Positions 9,016 through 18,424 of a DNA stretch of 64,000 bases are shown here, in pieces. The DNA is from Pseudomonadota bacterium (lineage in GTDB: Bacteria; Pseudomonadota; Alphaproteobacteria; Rhizobiales; Aestuariivirgaceae), in assembly GCA_020161855.1 (NCBI GenBank), contig JAIUNJ010000003.1, forward strand, positions 1 to 64,000, given 5' to 3'. How positions within the stretch are numbered: the first letter of the stretch is position 1; each line of letters begins with the position of its first letter. The position numbers were made by a program, and so were the translations under genes. Under the pieces are notes generated by a model. That model was not told the DNA's origin and did no database searches. It was given only the letters and a program-made list of their open reading frames with translations.

Positions 9016-10430
9016 GCTCCACCTTGGAACTGGGGATCGACCGCGAAGACGCCGAGCCCTTTCAGTCGCAGATTGCCCGCCAGGTGCGCAGTCTCGTGCT
9101 CGGCGGCCGATTGAAACCCGGCGCGAAGCTGCCATCCAGCCGGTCGCTCAGCGACCAACTGGCCGTCGCCCGGGCAACTGTGGTCGAAGCCTACGAACAG
9201 CTGATCGGCGAAGGCTATCTGGAAACCCGGCTCGGGTCAGGCACCACTGTTGCAACAGAGCTTCCAGAGCAGTTGCTGAAGAGCGGCAATGGCCGGCAGG
9301 CGCAGGGCAGTGCCGCTACATCCAGAAGCAAGCGCGAACCGGCCCGGCCATTCCGCCAGGGACTGGTGGACTGGGAAACCTTCCCGCACGACGATTGGGG
9401 CCGCGTGCTCGGGCGCTATTGGCGCAATCCGCCGATCACGCTTCTGGAACACAATGACCCCTTTGGTTGGCTCCCGTTGCGAGCCGCCATCGCAAGCCAT
9501 CTTTTCGAATGGCGCGGCATGGAATGCGAGCCATCCCAGGTGATCATCACGGCAGGTGGCTCAGACGCTTTTGACCTGATCCGCCGCGCGGTCTTCAAGC
9601 CGGGAGACCGGCTCTGGCTGGAAGAGCCGGGTTACGCCACCGCACGCCGCGTCTTTGCATTGGGTGGTGTCGCCGTCGATGCCATGGCAACCGACCATGA
9701 GGGACTCGTGGTGAGTGAAGCCCGCAGCAAGTCACCGAACGCCCGCGGTGCCTTCGTCACGCCGGCCCGGCAATATCCCACCGGCGTCACCATGCCATTG
9801 ACCCGCCGCCTTGAGCTCCTGTCCTGGGCCAAGGAAGCTGGCGCCATCGTCATCGAGGACGACTACGACAGCGAGTACCGCTACGTGGGCAGACCCCTGC
9901 CGTCGCTTATGTCGCTCGACCGCGACGCTCTCGTGATCTACTCGGGCACTTTCTCCAAGGTCTTCTCGCCCATCATCCGGCTGGGTTTCATCGTGGTGCC
10001 GAAGCCCATGGTGCCGCGCTTTCAGGACGAGCGCAGCAACTTCGGCGCTCCGCCTTCGCTTCTGGTCCAGCCGGCTCTTGCCCAGTTCATGGAGCAAGGG
10101 CAGTTCGCCATGCATATCCGGCGCATGCGCAGGCTCTACTCGGCACGGCGTTCCGCCCTCATGGAAGCGCTGCAACCGGGGCAACCTCACCTGTTCACCG
10201 TCGACGCCCCGCCCTCGGGCCTTATGGTGCTCCTGCGCTTCAAGGCCAGCGCCAGCGATGAACACCTGGCAAAAACGCTTCTCGAAGCGGGGATCGAAAC
10301 TCAGACCCTGTCCAGTCACTATGCGGGACGGAAGAAGGAACAGGGCCTTCTTCTGAGCTTTGCCGGCTTCCGCGAGGAAGAGTTGCGGTCGTCGGCTGAG
10401 AGGCTGATGCATGTCCTGAGTAAAGTGTGA
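8985..10430 (+). CDS. MocR/PdxR-family regulator (GntR HTH fused to aminotransferase-like domain)
   Basis: This is a 481-residue two-domain regulator. Residues about 20-90 form a GntR winged helix (LKPGAKLPSSRSLSDQLAVA and VVEAYEQLIGEGYLETR). The rest is a fold-type I aminotransferase domain with IEDDYDSEYRY and the PLP-binding lysine in YSGTFSKVFSP. Such proteins use pyridoxal phosphate as ligand or cofactor and often act on divergent vitamin B6 or amino-acid genes. Here the divergent neighbour is a PNPOx-fold protein, which supports a link to B6 or flavin chemistry. The ATG at 8985 is preferred over upstream in-frame codons. Confidence 0.9.
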   Translation: MTTKTRPVLTSSTLELGIDREDAEPFQSQIARQVRSLVLGGRLKPGAKLPSSRSLSDQLAVARATVVEAYEQLIGEGYLETRLGSGTTVATELPEQLLKSGNGRQAQGSAATSRSKREPARPFRQGLVDWETFPHDDWGRVLGRYWRNPPITLLEHNDPFGWLPLRAAIASHLFEWRGMECEPSQVIITAGGSDAFDLIRRAVFKPGDRLWLEEPGYATARRVFALGGVAVDAMATDHEGLVVSEARSKSPNARGAFVTPARQYPTGVTMPLTRRLELLSWAKEAGAIVIEDDYDSEYRYVGRPLPSLMSLDRDALVIYSGTFSKVFSPIIRLGFIVVPKPMVPRFQDERSNFGAPPSLLVQPALAQFMEQGQFAMHIRRMRRLYSARRSALMEALQPGQPHLFTVDAPPSGLMVLLRFKASASDEHLAKTLLEAGIETQTLSSHYAGRKKEQGLLLSFAGFREEELRSSAERLMHVLSKV

Positions 10431-10528
10431 GTGGTGAGCGCCCGATCCTTTAGCTCTGTTCACTTGCCACCTTTCCGCCCTGCTGTCATGGAACGCTGAC
10501 GCTTATGCATCAACATCGAAGGCCGAAC

Positions 10529-11005
10529 ATGAACCGCCGCACACTGCTTGCTACACTTGCCGTTCTGCCACTGGGAGGCCAGTGGGCCTGGGCCAGCAGC
10601 ATCATGGTCATGGATGCCTATGCGCGGGCCTCATTGACGCCTGTCGCGAAGACGGGCGCTGTCTACCTTCAGGTGATGAACCACGGTTCGGAAGCTGACG
10701 CATTGATCAAGGTGACAAGCGACGCTTCAGAAAGTGCGCAGGTCCATGAAACGAAAATGGTCGGCGACGTCATGCAGATGAGGCCAATGGAACGTCTGGA
10801 CATCGAGCCGAACCAGACCGTCAAGCTCGCCCCCGGCGGCAATCATATCATGCTCGAAGGTCTCAAGGCTCCCTTGAAGAATGGCAGCACAATCTCCCTC
10901 CTGCTCACCTTTGAAAAGGCCGGAGAGATCAGGCTCGACGTCCCCGTGCGGAAGATCGGTGCGTCAGGAGACGCTGAACATCAACACGAGGAAGGACAGC
11001 AATAG
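10529..11005 (+). CDS. Periplasmic copper chaperone, PCu(A)C family
   Basis: This 158-residue exported protein binds Cu(I) and usually helps load the CuA or CuB centre of cytochrome oxidase. A signal peptide covers about the first 25 residues (RRTLLATLAVLPLGG, with cleavage near WAWAS). The family metal motif H-x(n)-M...H-x-M is visible as VHETKM, MQMRPM and GGNHIML. A histidine-containing tail (EHQHEEGQQ) may add copper capacity. It appears to be a single-gene unit, with no Sco gene beside it. Confidence 0.88.
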   Translation: MNRRTLLATLAVLPLGGQWAWASSIMVMDAYARASLTPVAKTGAVYLQVMNHGSEADALIKVTSDASESAQVHETKMVGDVMQMRPMERLDIEPNQTVKLAPGGNHIMLEGLKAPLKNGSTISLLLTFEKAGEIRLDVPVRKIGASGDAEHQHEEGQQ

Positions 11006-11362
11006 TCAGAGGTCCTCGACCTTGACTGAAAGGATGAGGCCTTCGGCATCAAAGACAATCGTCTCCTTGCCGCGGCGCTCAACCACCTGAGCCGTTTTGC
11101 TGTTGGTCGCCTTCAGATGCCACTCACAGGCGGCGATGCGGTCCGACACATTCCACACCCTGTCGTCCCAGGCCTTGTGATCCGGCGACGTGGCAAAATA
11201 GCTCTCGATCGAGGCGAGAACGGCGGCGCGCCCTGACAAGACGCCCAAGCCGGGAGACTCATAAGTAACGTCCTCACTCAGCGCTGCCCGGATCTTCGGT
11301 ACGTCATGGCTATCAAGTGCCGCATGATAGGCCACGAGTTTTGCCGAGGGATCAAAGGTCAT
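11006..11362 (-). CDS. SnoaL/NTF2-like small protein
   Basis: This is a 118-residue single-domain protein with the cone-shaped NTF2-like fold signature: an N-terminal helix (KLVAYHAALDSHDVPKIRAAL), then DVTYESPG, and a late strand pair (CEWHLKATNS, IVFDAEGLI). Such proteins may be small-molecule isomerases, hydrolases or ligand binders, and nothing in the sequence fixes which. It is the third gene of the M20 peptidase operon and overlaps the previous gene by 4 bases, so translation is probably coupled. It ends one base after the convergent copper chaperone gene. Confidence 0.75.
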   Translation of the reverse strand: MTFDPSAKLVAYHAALDSHDVPKIRAALSEDVTYESPGLGVLSGRAAVLASIESYFATSPDHKAWDDRVWNVSDRIAACEWHLKATNSKTAQVVERRGKETIVFDAEGLILSVKVEDL

Positions 11363-12756
11363 TGGCCAAGTGCGCCCATGATGCGCACCCAGCTCCGCAT
11401 GCCGCGGTGGAAGCTCGACAGATTGTATTTTTCATTGGGGCTGTGGATGGCATCGTCATCGAGACCGAAGCCGACCAGGACGCTGTCCATGCCAAGAATA
11501 TCCTTGAAATGACGCACGATGGGGATCGAGCCGCCCGATCCCATCAGCACCGCTTCGCGCTTGAACTCCGCCTTGAGAGCGGCGGCGGAGAGCCTGATGA
11601 AAGGATTACTCTCGCTGATCTCGGAGGCAGGGCTGCCGCCACCTTTGCCTGAAAAGGCGATCTTTGCATCGCCCATCATCTGCTCCCTGGCAAAGCGCTG
11701 GAACGCCTTCAGCACCTTCGCGGGGTTCTGCTTGCCGACCAGCCGGAAAGTGAACTTGGCAAAGGCCTTGGATGGAATGACGGTCTTCGTGCCAGCCCCG
11801 GTATAACCACCCCACATGCCATTCAGTTCAGCAGTAGGCCGGGCCCAGATCTGCTCCAGAACACTCCGCCCCTTCTCTCCTGCGGCTGTCTTGAGACCCA
11901 CAGCGCCAAGGAATTTCTTTTCAGAGAACTTGAGTGATGCCCATTGCTTCTTCACTGCCGCGGGCAGCTCGGAAACGCCTTCATAGAAACCCGGGATGGT
12001 GACCTTGCCCTTGGCATCATGGAGCGACGACACCAGCCGCGACAGTGCCCTGATCGGATTGGTGGCGGGCCCGCCATACATGCCGGAGTGCAGATCAATC
12101 GACGGGCCAATCACTGTCACTTCCTCGTGGACGAGGCCCCGCAGCCGCGTGGTAATGGCCGGCGTCTTTGCGTCCCACATGTTTGTATCGCAGACAAAGG
12201 CGACATCGCAGGAAAGCTCTTCGCGATTTTCCTTCAGGAACGGAACCAGCGACGGGGAACCACTCTCCTCCTCACCTTCGATCAGGAACGTGGCCTTGAA
12301 AGGCAGCGAACCATTGGTAGCGATGAGAGCTCGCGCCGCCTCCACAAAGGTCATGAGCTGGCCCTTGTCGTCCGCCGTGCCACGCCCGACGAGCAGTTCG
12401 ACGCCTGCCTTGTTCTTGATGCGCTGTGGCTCGAAGGGAGGGTTTTTCCACAAGTCCAGCGGATCGGCCGGCTGCACATCGTAGTGACCGTAGAACAGGA
12501 CATGAGGCAGCTTCCGGCCGGAATCCGGCGGCGTGTAGTGTGCCACGACCATGGGCTTGCCCGGTGTCGGCCGGACACTGGCCTTGCATCCCAAGGCCTG
12601 GAACTCGGCGGCGATCCAGGCCGCTGCCTTGTCGCAATCCGCCGAATAGGCAGGGTCGGCCGAGATCGACGGAATTCTCACAAACGAGAACAAACGCTCG
12701 ATGGCGCCTTCCAGTGAGTCATCGATCAGCTTCAGAGCGGCTGTGGCGTCAGTCAT
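11359..12756 (-). CDS. M20-family dipeptidase/metallopeptidase (second copy)
   Basis: This 465-residue enzyme belongs to the M20 dinuclear zinc peptidases. The first metal site is in FYGHYDVQPADP, and the catalytic acid pair follows in IEGEEESGSPS. A typical dimerisation lid domain occupies the middle. It is most like cytosolic non-specific dipeptidases. It shares extensive similarity with the gene directly upstream, and the two overlap by 4 bases, so they appear to be a tandem duplication. Substrates are unknown. Confidence 0.9.
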   Translation of the reverse strand: MTDATAALKLIDDSLEGAIERLFSFVRIPSISADPAYSADCDKAAAWIAAEFQALGCKASVRPTPGKPMVVAHYTPPDSGRKLPHVLFYGHYDVQPADPLDLWKNPPFEPQRIKNKAGVELLVGRGTADDKGQLMTFVEAARALIATNGSLPFKATFLIEGEEESGSPSLVPFLKENREELSCDVAFVCDTNMWDAKTPAITTRLRGLVHEEVTVIGPSIDLHSGMYGGPATNPIRALSRLVSSLHDAKGKVTIPGFYEGVSELPAAVKKQWASLKFSEKKFLGAVGLKTAAGEKGRSVLEQIWARPTAELNGMWGGYTGAGTKTVIPSKAFAKFTFRLVGKQNPAKVLKAFQRFAREQMMGDAKIAFSGKGGGSPASEISESNPFIRLSAAALKAEFKREAVLMGSGGSIPIVRHFKDILGMDSVLVGFGLDDDAIHSPNEKYNLSSFHRGMRSWVRIMGALGQ

Positions 12757-14183
12757 GGCTTTTCCGTTTCCAATACAATCTCTTCAATCATGCGCGCCCA
12801 ACTGCGGATTCCCTTGCGGTAGGACTCAACATCGTATTTTTCGTCGGGGCTGTGAATCGCGTCATCCGCGTTGGCAAAGCCGATCAGGACCGAATCCACC
12901 TTGAGGTGCCTGGCAAAACTCTCGACGACGGGGATAGACCCGCCTTCGCCAGCCACGACAGGCGCAACACCCCATTCGTCCACCAGCGCCTTCCGGGCCT
13001 TGCTGATCCAGTGGCTGTCCTGGGCAATGGCCACGCCAGCGCTATCGCCACCATAGGTCTCAAAGGTCACCTTGCAGTCCTTCGGCAGTTTTGACCGGAC
13101 ATAAGCCTGGAAGGCCTTCCTCACCTTGCGGGGATCCTGGCCCTGCACGAGACGAAAGCTGAGTTTCGCAGAAGCCTGAGCCGGCAGCACGGTCTTGCTG
13201 CCAGCCCCCATATAGCCACCCCAGATGCCATTCACCTCCGCGGTGGGCCTGGCCCAAACCTGCTCAAGAACCGAGTAGTCCTTCTCACCGACACTGGTTT
13301 TCAAGCCGGCGTTGGCCAGAAAGGCCTTCTCTTCGAACGGAACCTTCTTCCAGGCCTTTCGGGTTGCTGCATTCGGAGCCTTTACCCCATCATAAAACCC
13401 CGGAATCGTGACACGCCCGTTCCGGTCATGCATGCCATCCAGAATACGCGACAATACCTTGATCGGATTGATCGCCGGGCCGCCGAAATAGCCTGAATGC
13501 AGATCAATGCGCGGGCCTGTGATGGTGACGTCCTCACAGATGCAACCCCGCAGTGACGACACGATCATCGGTGTCTTCGGGTCCCAGAGGCCGGTGTCAC
13601 AAACGAGTGCAACATCGCCCTTCAGCCTGCTCTTGTTACGCACCAGGAAATCGTCCAGCGGACCGGCATCCCCCTCCTCGTCACCTTCGATCAACATGGT
13701 CAGGCGGAACGGCAAGGAACCAGCAATCTCCAACCAGGCCCTGCTGGCTTCGACAAAGGTCATGACTTGGCCCTTGTCGTCGGAAGCACCCCGGGCATAG
13801 ATGCAGTCCCGGCCGTCCTTTCCGGGCCTCACGTGCGGCGAGAAAGCAGGCGTCGTCCAAAGGTCATGAGGGTCGGCGGGCTGCACATCATAATGCCCGT
13901 AGAAGAGGACATGCGGCACATGACGAAGCCCCTTGACCACGGATTCCGGCGGCTCATAGCGCGCCAGCACAAGCGGCCTGCCCGTCGTCTGCTCAACGCT
14001 GGCCGCAAAACCCATGCGGGCCAGGGTGCCTTTGAGCCATTCAGCGGCAGCCCGGCAATCGGCGGCATGGGCAGGATCCGTGCCAATGCTCGGAAACCGC
14101 AGCAATTCGAAAAGCCGTTCCATACTTGCCGGAAATCCGCCATCAATGCGGTCCAGCACACGGTCAATCCTCTGCGTTTTCAT
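12753..14183 (-). CDS. M20-family dipeptidase/metallopeptidase (first copy)
   Basis: This 476-residue paralogue of the next gene has the same plan: metal motif FYGHYDVQPADP, catalytic IEGDEEGDAGP, a lid domain, and a C-terminal metal residue region near NADDAIHSPDEKY. The ATG at 14183 is preferred; an in-frame TTG at 14219 would add residues with no family support. It begins only about 50 bases from the divergent anion transporter gene, so the short gap must hold both promoters. The two copies differ throughout, so the duplication is not recent, and they may form distinct homodimers or a heterodimer. Confidence 0.9.
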   Translation of the reverse strand: MKTQRIDRVLDRIDGGFPASMERLFELLRFPSIGTDPAHAADCRAAAEWLKGTLARMGFAASVEQTTGRPLVLARYEPPESVVKGLRHVPHVLFYGHYDVQPADPHDLWTTPAFSPHVRPGKDGRDCIYARGASDDKGQVMTFVEASRAWLEIAGSLPFRLTMLIEGDEEGDAGPLDDFLVRNKSRLKGDVALVCDTGLWDPKTPMIVSSLRGCICEDVTITGPRIDLHSGYFGGPAINPIKVLSRILDGMHDRNGRVTIPGFYDGVKAPNAATRKAWKKVPFEEKAFLANAGLKTSVGEKDYSVLEQVWARPTAEVNGIWGGYMGAGSKTVLPAQASAKLSFRLVQGQDPRKVRKAFQAYVRSKLPKDCKVTFETYGGDSAGVAIAQDSHWISKARKALVDEWGVAPVVAGEGGSIPVVESFARHLKVDSVLIGFANADDAIHSPDEKYDVESYRKGIRSWARMIEEIVLETEKP

Positions 14184-14230
14184 TGCGAATCCTGCGGTAA
14201 TCTCCTGAAAATAGACCAAAGCCCTGCCGC

Positions 14231-15790
14231 ATGACAGCCCTCACCGACCAGCACCAGTTCAATCTTGCCAGAGACAGCCTCCTGGCACACGAACCAACGG
14301 TGGGGCTGACACGGGCGCGCCGCCGCGGCTACCAGCGCTATCGGCAGTTCATGTCCAATGTGGACCTCGCGCTGCTGTGGAAGCGCCGCTGGTTCATCGT
14401 GACCATGATCGTGGGCTTTGCCCTCATGTCCGCCCCGACTCCATCCGGACTAACCCACGACGGTCAGGTCGTCCTCGTGATGACGCTGATGGCCACAATG
14501 CTTTTCATCACAGAGGCCGTGCCGCTCCCAGCGGTCGCCCTGCTGATTGTCGTAGGCCAGGTGCTGCTGCTCGGCATTGATTCCACCACGGTCGCCCGAA
14601 GTCTCATGACAGACGCGGTGCTCTTCATCATGGGCTCGCTTATGCTCGCCGTTGCGGTTGTGAAACAGAAGCTCGACAAAAGGATCGCGCTCGCCATCGT
14701 CCGCGTTACCGGCACCAGCGTCTTCTGGATCTGTTTCGGCATTACCGCTGTCTGCGGCGCATTGGCATCGTTCATCGGTGAACATACCGTGGCAGCCATG
14801 ATGCTCCCGGTTGGCGTCACGCTCATCAGCCTGACTTCAAACGACCCCAAGAAGATTCACAATCTGGCAGCCGTCATTCTTTTCTCCATCTCCTTCGGCT
14901 GTTCGATTGCAGGCGTCACAACGCCCTCGGGCGGTGCGCGCAACGCCATCATCATCAGCTACTGGAAGGACTTCTTCTACGACCCCAGCGATCCGGTCAC
15001 CTATCGCTACCTCATGGACTATCTGACCTGGACACTCTACGCGCTCCCCATGTTCCTGCTGCGTCTGCCGGTCGTGACGCTGCTTCTGATTTTCACCTTC
15101 AAGCCCGAGATCAGCAACCTGAGCCGCGCCGTCAGCAAGCTCCGCACCCAGGTCAAGCTCGAAGGCCCGATGAAACCATCTGGCTGGCTGACCATCATCG
15201 TCTTCGCCTTCGTCATTGTCGGCTGGTCGGTATTTTCGACCGGTGTCGGCCTCGGCACCGTGGCGATCGCCGGTGCCGTAACCTATCTCGTGCTCGGCCT
15301 CGTGCGCTGGGAGGACATCAACAGCGGCGTCAACTGGGGTATCGTGCTCCTATACGCCGCTGCCATCTCGCTCGGCGTGCAAATGAAAGAAACAGGCGCT
15401 GCCGAGTGGTTTGCCGCGAGCCTGATGCGTGGTTTGATCGATGCGGGCATGACCAGCACGATTGCTTTCGACGCGGCCTCCTCGATCCTGACCATTCTCG
15501 TGTCGAACACCATGACGGCCGGTGCGGCTGTCGCCGTGCTGTCGCCCATCATCTTGAAGATGGCAGCGGTCTCCGGCCACGATCCGCTGATTGCCGGTTT
15601 CGTCACCGCCATCTCGTCGGCATTCGGTTATCTCACACCGGCGGCGCAACCGGCCTTCACCATCATCTATGCCTCGGGCTATCTGAAGGCCAAGGACTTC
15701 TTCAAGATCGGTTCACGCATGACCGCACTTTCATTCGCCGTGCTGATGCTTGTGAGCATCTTCTACTGGCCCATGCTGGCGGTGGACTAA
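14231..15790 (+). CDS. DASS/SLC13-type anion:sodium symporter
   Basis: This is a 519-residue inner-membrane carrier of the divalent anion/sodium symporter family, which moves dicarboxylates, sulfate or related anions. About 40 cytoplasmic residues come first, then a dozen or so hydrophobic segments. Family motifs include FITEAVPLPAVALL, VAVVKQKLDKRIAL, ASFIGEHTVAAMMLP and the symmetrical SNTMTAGAAVAVLSPI. The paired 'S-N-T'-like clamp regions fit substrate and sodium sites. It is followed after 3 bases by a tandem universal stress protein gene, so the two are surely co-expressed. The substrate is undetermined. Confidence 0.88.
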   Translation: MTALTDQHQFNLARDSLLAHEPTVGLTRARRRGYQRYRQFMSNVDLALLWKRRWFIVTMIVGFALMSAPTPSGLTHDGQVVLVMTLMATMLFITEAVPLPAVALLIVVGQVLLLGIDSTTVARSLMTDAVLFIMGSLMLAVAVVKQKLDKRIALAIVRVTGTSVFWICFGITAVCGALASFIGEHTVAAMMLPVGVTLISLTSNDPKKIHNLAAVILFSISFGCSIAGVTTPSGGARNAIIISYWKDFFYDPSDPVTYRYLMDYLTWTLYALPMFLLRLPVVTLLLIFTFKPEISNLSRAVSKLRTQVKLEGPMKPSGWLTIIVFAFVIVGWSVFSTGVGLGTVAIAGAVTYLVLGLVRWEDINSGVNWGIVLLYAAAISLGVQMKETGAAEWFAASLMRGLIDAGMTSTIAFDAASSILTILVSNTMTAGAAVAVLSPIILKMAAVSGHDPLIAGFVTAISSAFGYLTPAAQPAFTIIYASGYLKAKDFFKIGSRMTALSFAVLMLVSIFYWPMLAVD

Positions 15791-15793
15791 GTC

Positions 15794-16813
15794 ATGAGCG
15801 TCTTCGATTTCTTCAGGCGAACGGAGCTCTCGGACCGGCAGGAAGCGGCCGTGATGAAGACGTTCTCGACCTTGCGCGCCCATCGCCGCAGCCGCTTCCG
15901 CATCCTTGCCTGCATCGATGGCAGCGAAGCAGGCGACATGGCAGTGCGCTTTGCCGCCCGCTTCGCCGTCTCGAACAACTGCGACATCATCATTCTCCAT
16001 GTCCGCCCCATTGACCAGGGCCTGCACTCAGGTGGCCTGCAGGTGCGCCTGGCACGGCAAAACATGATCGACGCCGGCTTTGAGCTGCCGGGCGTGAAGT
16101 ACCTGAAGCACGCCCTCGACGTGCTGAAAGAAGAAGGCATCGACGTCTCGGGTTGGCAGAGTGCCACCGCCCACGAAAATGCCTGGGGTGATGCTGCCGG
16201 TGACACCAAGGTGGAGTACCAGAGCGCTGACGGTCGCACGGTGGTGTTGAAGCTCAAGACTGCGCCCGACGTGGCGGGCGGCATTCTCGATCAGTATGAG
16301 CTCGGTCCCTATAATCTCATCATTCTTGGAGAGCCCTCCCGCTGGCGGAGCGAATTCATGTCATTCTTCGACGCCGGTATCGTTCAGACCGTGGCAACTG
16401 TTGCCCCCTGCTCTGTTCTCGTTGCCCGCAACAGTCTCGAAAAGCGCGGCTTCTTCATCTGCACCGACGGCTCGTCCCGCTCGCTCCAGGCCGTCCGCAG
16501 GGCGGCAGTACTGGCAACCGTGATCGGGGAGCACGTCACGCTCTTTTCAGTTGCGCCTGATGAGATCGCCAAACCAGCGGCCGAAGAAGCCGTGGCCAAC
16601 GCCAAGGCACTGCTCAAGGCCATGAAGGTTGACGTGGCCGAGGCGAAAGCTGTCGTCGGCAATGTGCTCGAGGAAATCGTCGAGCGCGGCTCTCTCTATA
16701 AGGTCATCGTTGTCACCGATGAAGGCCGGAGCCGCATACAACGCCTGTTCAAGGGATCGCTGGCAACGGAATCCGTCCGCCGCGCGCGCACCAGCGTACT
16801 CGATGTGAGGTGA
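15794..16813 (+). CDS. Tandem universal stress protein (two UspA domains)
   Basis: This 339-residue cytoplasmic protein has two Usp-like domains, roughly residues 35-205 and 215-339. The first starts FRILACIDGSEAGDMAVRFA and the second FFICTDGSSRSLQAVRRA; the second domain ends with a short RIQRLFKGSLATESVRR segment like the G-(S/T)-x-(S/T) nucleotide end of ATP-binding Usps. Its start lies 3 bases after the transporter stop, so it may regulate or sense the state of that transporter. Such transporter plus Usp pairs are known, but the partnership here is inference. Confidence 0.85.
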   Translation: MSVFDFFRRTELSDRQEAAVMKTFSTLRAHRRSRFRILACIDGSEAGDMAVRFAARFAVSNNCDIIILHVRPIDQGLHSGGLQVRLARQNMIDAGFELPGVKYLKHALDVLKEEGIDVSGWQSATAHENAWGDAAGDTKVEYQSADGRTVVLKLKTAPDVAGGILDQYELGPYNLIILGEPSRWRSEFMSFFDAGIVQTVATVAPCSVLVARNSLEKRGFFICTDGSSRSLQAVRRAAVLATVIGEHVTLFSVAPDEIAKPAAEEAVANAKALLKAMKVDVAEAKAVVGNVLEEIVERGSLYKVIVVTDEGRSRIQRLFKGSLATESVRRARTSVLDVR

Positions 16814-16870
16814 ATTGACATCAAGGCGCCTTAATTGAAGTTAGTGTAGATATCTTCTGGGGGATGAGAG

Positions 16871-17494
16871 ATGGCGACGTTCAAGCTCTATTGTTTCGGC
16901 GAGTCCGGCAATGCCTACAAGGCAGCGCTGATGCTCCAGTGTGCCGGTCTCGACTGGGAGCCAATCTGGGTTGACTTCTTCAACGGCGAGACCAGGTCCG
17001 ACACGTTCCGCAGTACTGTGAATGCCATGGGCGAGGTGCCCGTTCTTGTGCACGGTGACAAGACGCTGGCGCAGTCCGGCGTGATCCTCGACTACCTGGC
17101 CGAATTCTCCCGCAAGTTCGGCCCGAAAAGTGACGACGAGCGGCGCGAAATCCTGCGCTGGATGCTATTCGACAACCACAAGCTGACGAGCTCGATTGCC
17201 AGCCTGCGATTTCTCGTGACCTTGATGAAGAAGCCGGAAGACGCCCTGACGGAATGGCTCCGAACCCGCGCGCTCGGTACGCTGAAGATTGTCGATGGCC
17301 ACCTGGCATCGCGCGACTTCCTGCTCGGCAAGCGTCCAACCATCGCTGATTTTTCGCTTTGCGGCTATCTCTACTATGGCGACGAACTGCCCTTCGACCT
17401 CGGCCAGTTCACCCATGTGATGAACTGGCTGGACCGGATCAAGGCGCTGCCCGGCTGGAAGCACCCCTATGTTCTGATGCCACGCGGCAAGTAG
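16871..17494 (+). CDS. Glutathione S-transferase
   Basis: This 207-residue protein has the two-domain GST layout: an N-terminal thioredoxin-fold part (FKLYCFGESGNAYKAALML, with the cis-proline region GEVPVLVHGD and the SGVILDYLAE glutathione-binding motif) and a helical C-terminal domain with the conserved TIADFSLCGYL motif. It probably conjugates or reduces small electrophiles with glutathione. The ribosome binding site GGGGGATGAGAG lies just upstream of the ATG. It forms a single-gene unit convergent with the next gene. Confidence 0.9.
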   Translation: MATFKLYCFGESGNAYKAALMLQCAGLDWEPIWVDFFNGETRSDTFRSTVNAMGEVPVLVHGDKTLAQSGVILDYLAEFSRKFGPKSDDERREILRWMLFDNHKLTSSIASLRFLVTLMKKPEDALTEWLRTRALGTLKIVDGHLASRDFLLGKRPTIADFSLCGYLYYGDELPFDLGQFTHVMNWLDRIKALPGWKHPYVLMPRGK

Positions 17495-17508
17495 CTCCGC
17501 GTGCCGGA

Positions 17509-18330
17509 TTATTCCGGCTGGGTTGCGTCGAGATACTCGTTGAGATGTTCAATGTTTTCGAAGCGCATCCAGCCTTCGTCTGTCTCGGCCTCGACGGTGC
17601 CGTCCGACAGGATACGTGCCGGACGGCCCCGTATCACCTTGTCCTCGACAACATAGAGATCAGAGCCATCGGACGGGGCAGCTTCTGCCTCCACAGCCGG
17701 TTCTTCGGCAGGAGGCGCAGGCGGCTCAACAATCGGGGCAACAGGTTCAAGCACTGGCGGCGGCGGAACAGCAACGCCGCCGATCGCCTTGTTGAGATCG
17801 ACGCGCGCCTGTTCGAGCGCTTCGATGGTCTGCTGCACGGAAGGCGACAATGTAGCACCTCCTGCCGCTGCAGCGGCAGCACTGGCGGCCGGTGAATCGG
17901 GCTTGCGGCCGAATCCCGGGAACCGCAGGCGGCTCGACAGCGGGGCTTCTTCTTTTGGCGGCGCCGGAGGAACGATCACAGCAGGCTCTGCCGCAATCTC
18001 GGGCTCCAGGTCAGGCTCAGGCTCCGGCGTAATCACTGCCGGCGCGGGTTCGGCCTCGCTGACGACAGGCGTGCGGCGAAGGGGAACCTCCTCAATAGGT
18101 TCAAAGTCATCGATAGCGACGGAAGCCGGGCGGCCCTTCTCCAAGGCGGCAATGACCCCACCAATGCCAAAAGCCAGCACACCACCGACAAACAACATGA
18201 CTGCCGATTGCAGGAACCCCTGCAGTTGCAGCGCTGCTGGCAAATGCTCCGGACTGACTAGACCCCACACCGCAAGTACAAGGCCAACAGCAAGAAGAAT
18301 GATCCCAAGGATCGAGATCAGTTTCGACAT
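17509..18330 (-). CDS. Membrane protein with acidic Pro/Ala-rich region, unknown function
   Basis: This 273-residue protein is not assigned to a known family. Two hydrophobic segments lie at residues 4-25 and about 38-62. They are followed by a long low-complexity stretch rich in Pro, Glu and Ala, a coiled or helical part (VQQTIEALEQARVDLNKAI), another Pro/Glu-rich spacer, and a small C-terminal globular module with IRGRPARILSDGTVEAETDE and a FENIEHLNEYLDA helix. The ATG at 18330 follows a GGGGAG ribosome binding site and is preferred over an upstream TTG. The architecture suggests an inner-membrane anchor with a flexible linker carrying a small binding domain. Confidence 0.65.
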   Translation of the reverse strand: MSKLISILGIILLAVGLVLAVWGLVSPEHLPAALQLQGFLQSAVMLFVGGVLAFGIGGVIAALEKGRPASVAIDDFEPIEEVPLRRTPVVSEAEPAPAVITPEPEPDLEPEIAAEPAVIVPPAPPKEEAPLSSRLRFPGFGRKPDSPAASAAAAAAGGATLSPSVQQTIEALEQARVDLNKAIGGVAVPPPPVLEPVAPIVEPPAPPAEEPAVEAEAAPSDGSDLYVVEDKVIRGRPARILSDGTVEAETDEGWMRFENIEHLNEYLDATQPE

Positions 18331-18424
18331 GGCGCTACTCCCCAAACGTTTTCCCGCCGGATTTTCAACTTATCAGGTTAACCAATGGTTTGGACAAGGC
18401 TTTTTTTGATACACCGGACAAGCC

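Noticed and set aside
11944-12717. A 257-codon plus-strand frame inside the M20 peptidase gene
   Set aside because: It is antisense to a conserved enzyme with full motifs, and has no recognisable domain.
17503-17518. Small hairpin GCCGGA/TCCGGC between convergent genes as a terminator
   Set aside because: The stem is only six bases, lies over the stop codon of the leftward gene, and no T-run follows. Too weak to list.
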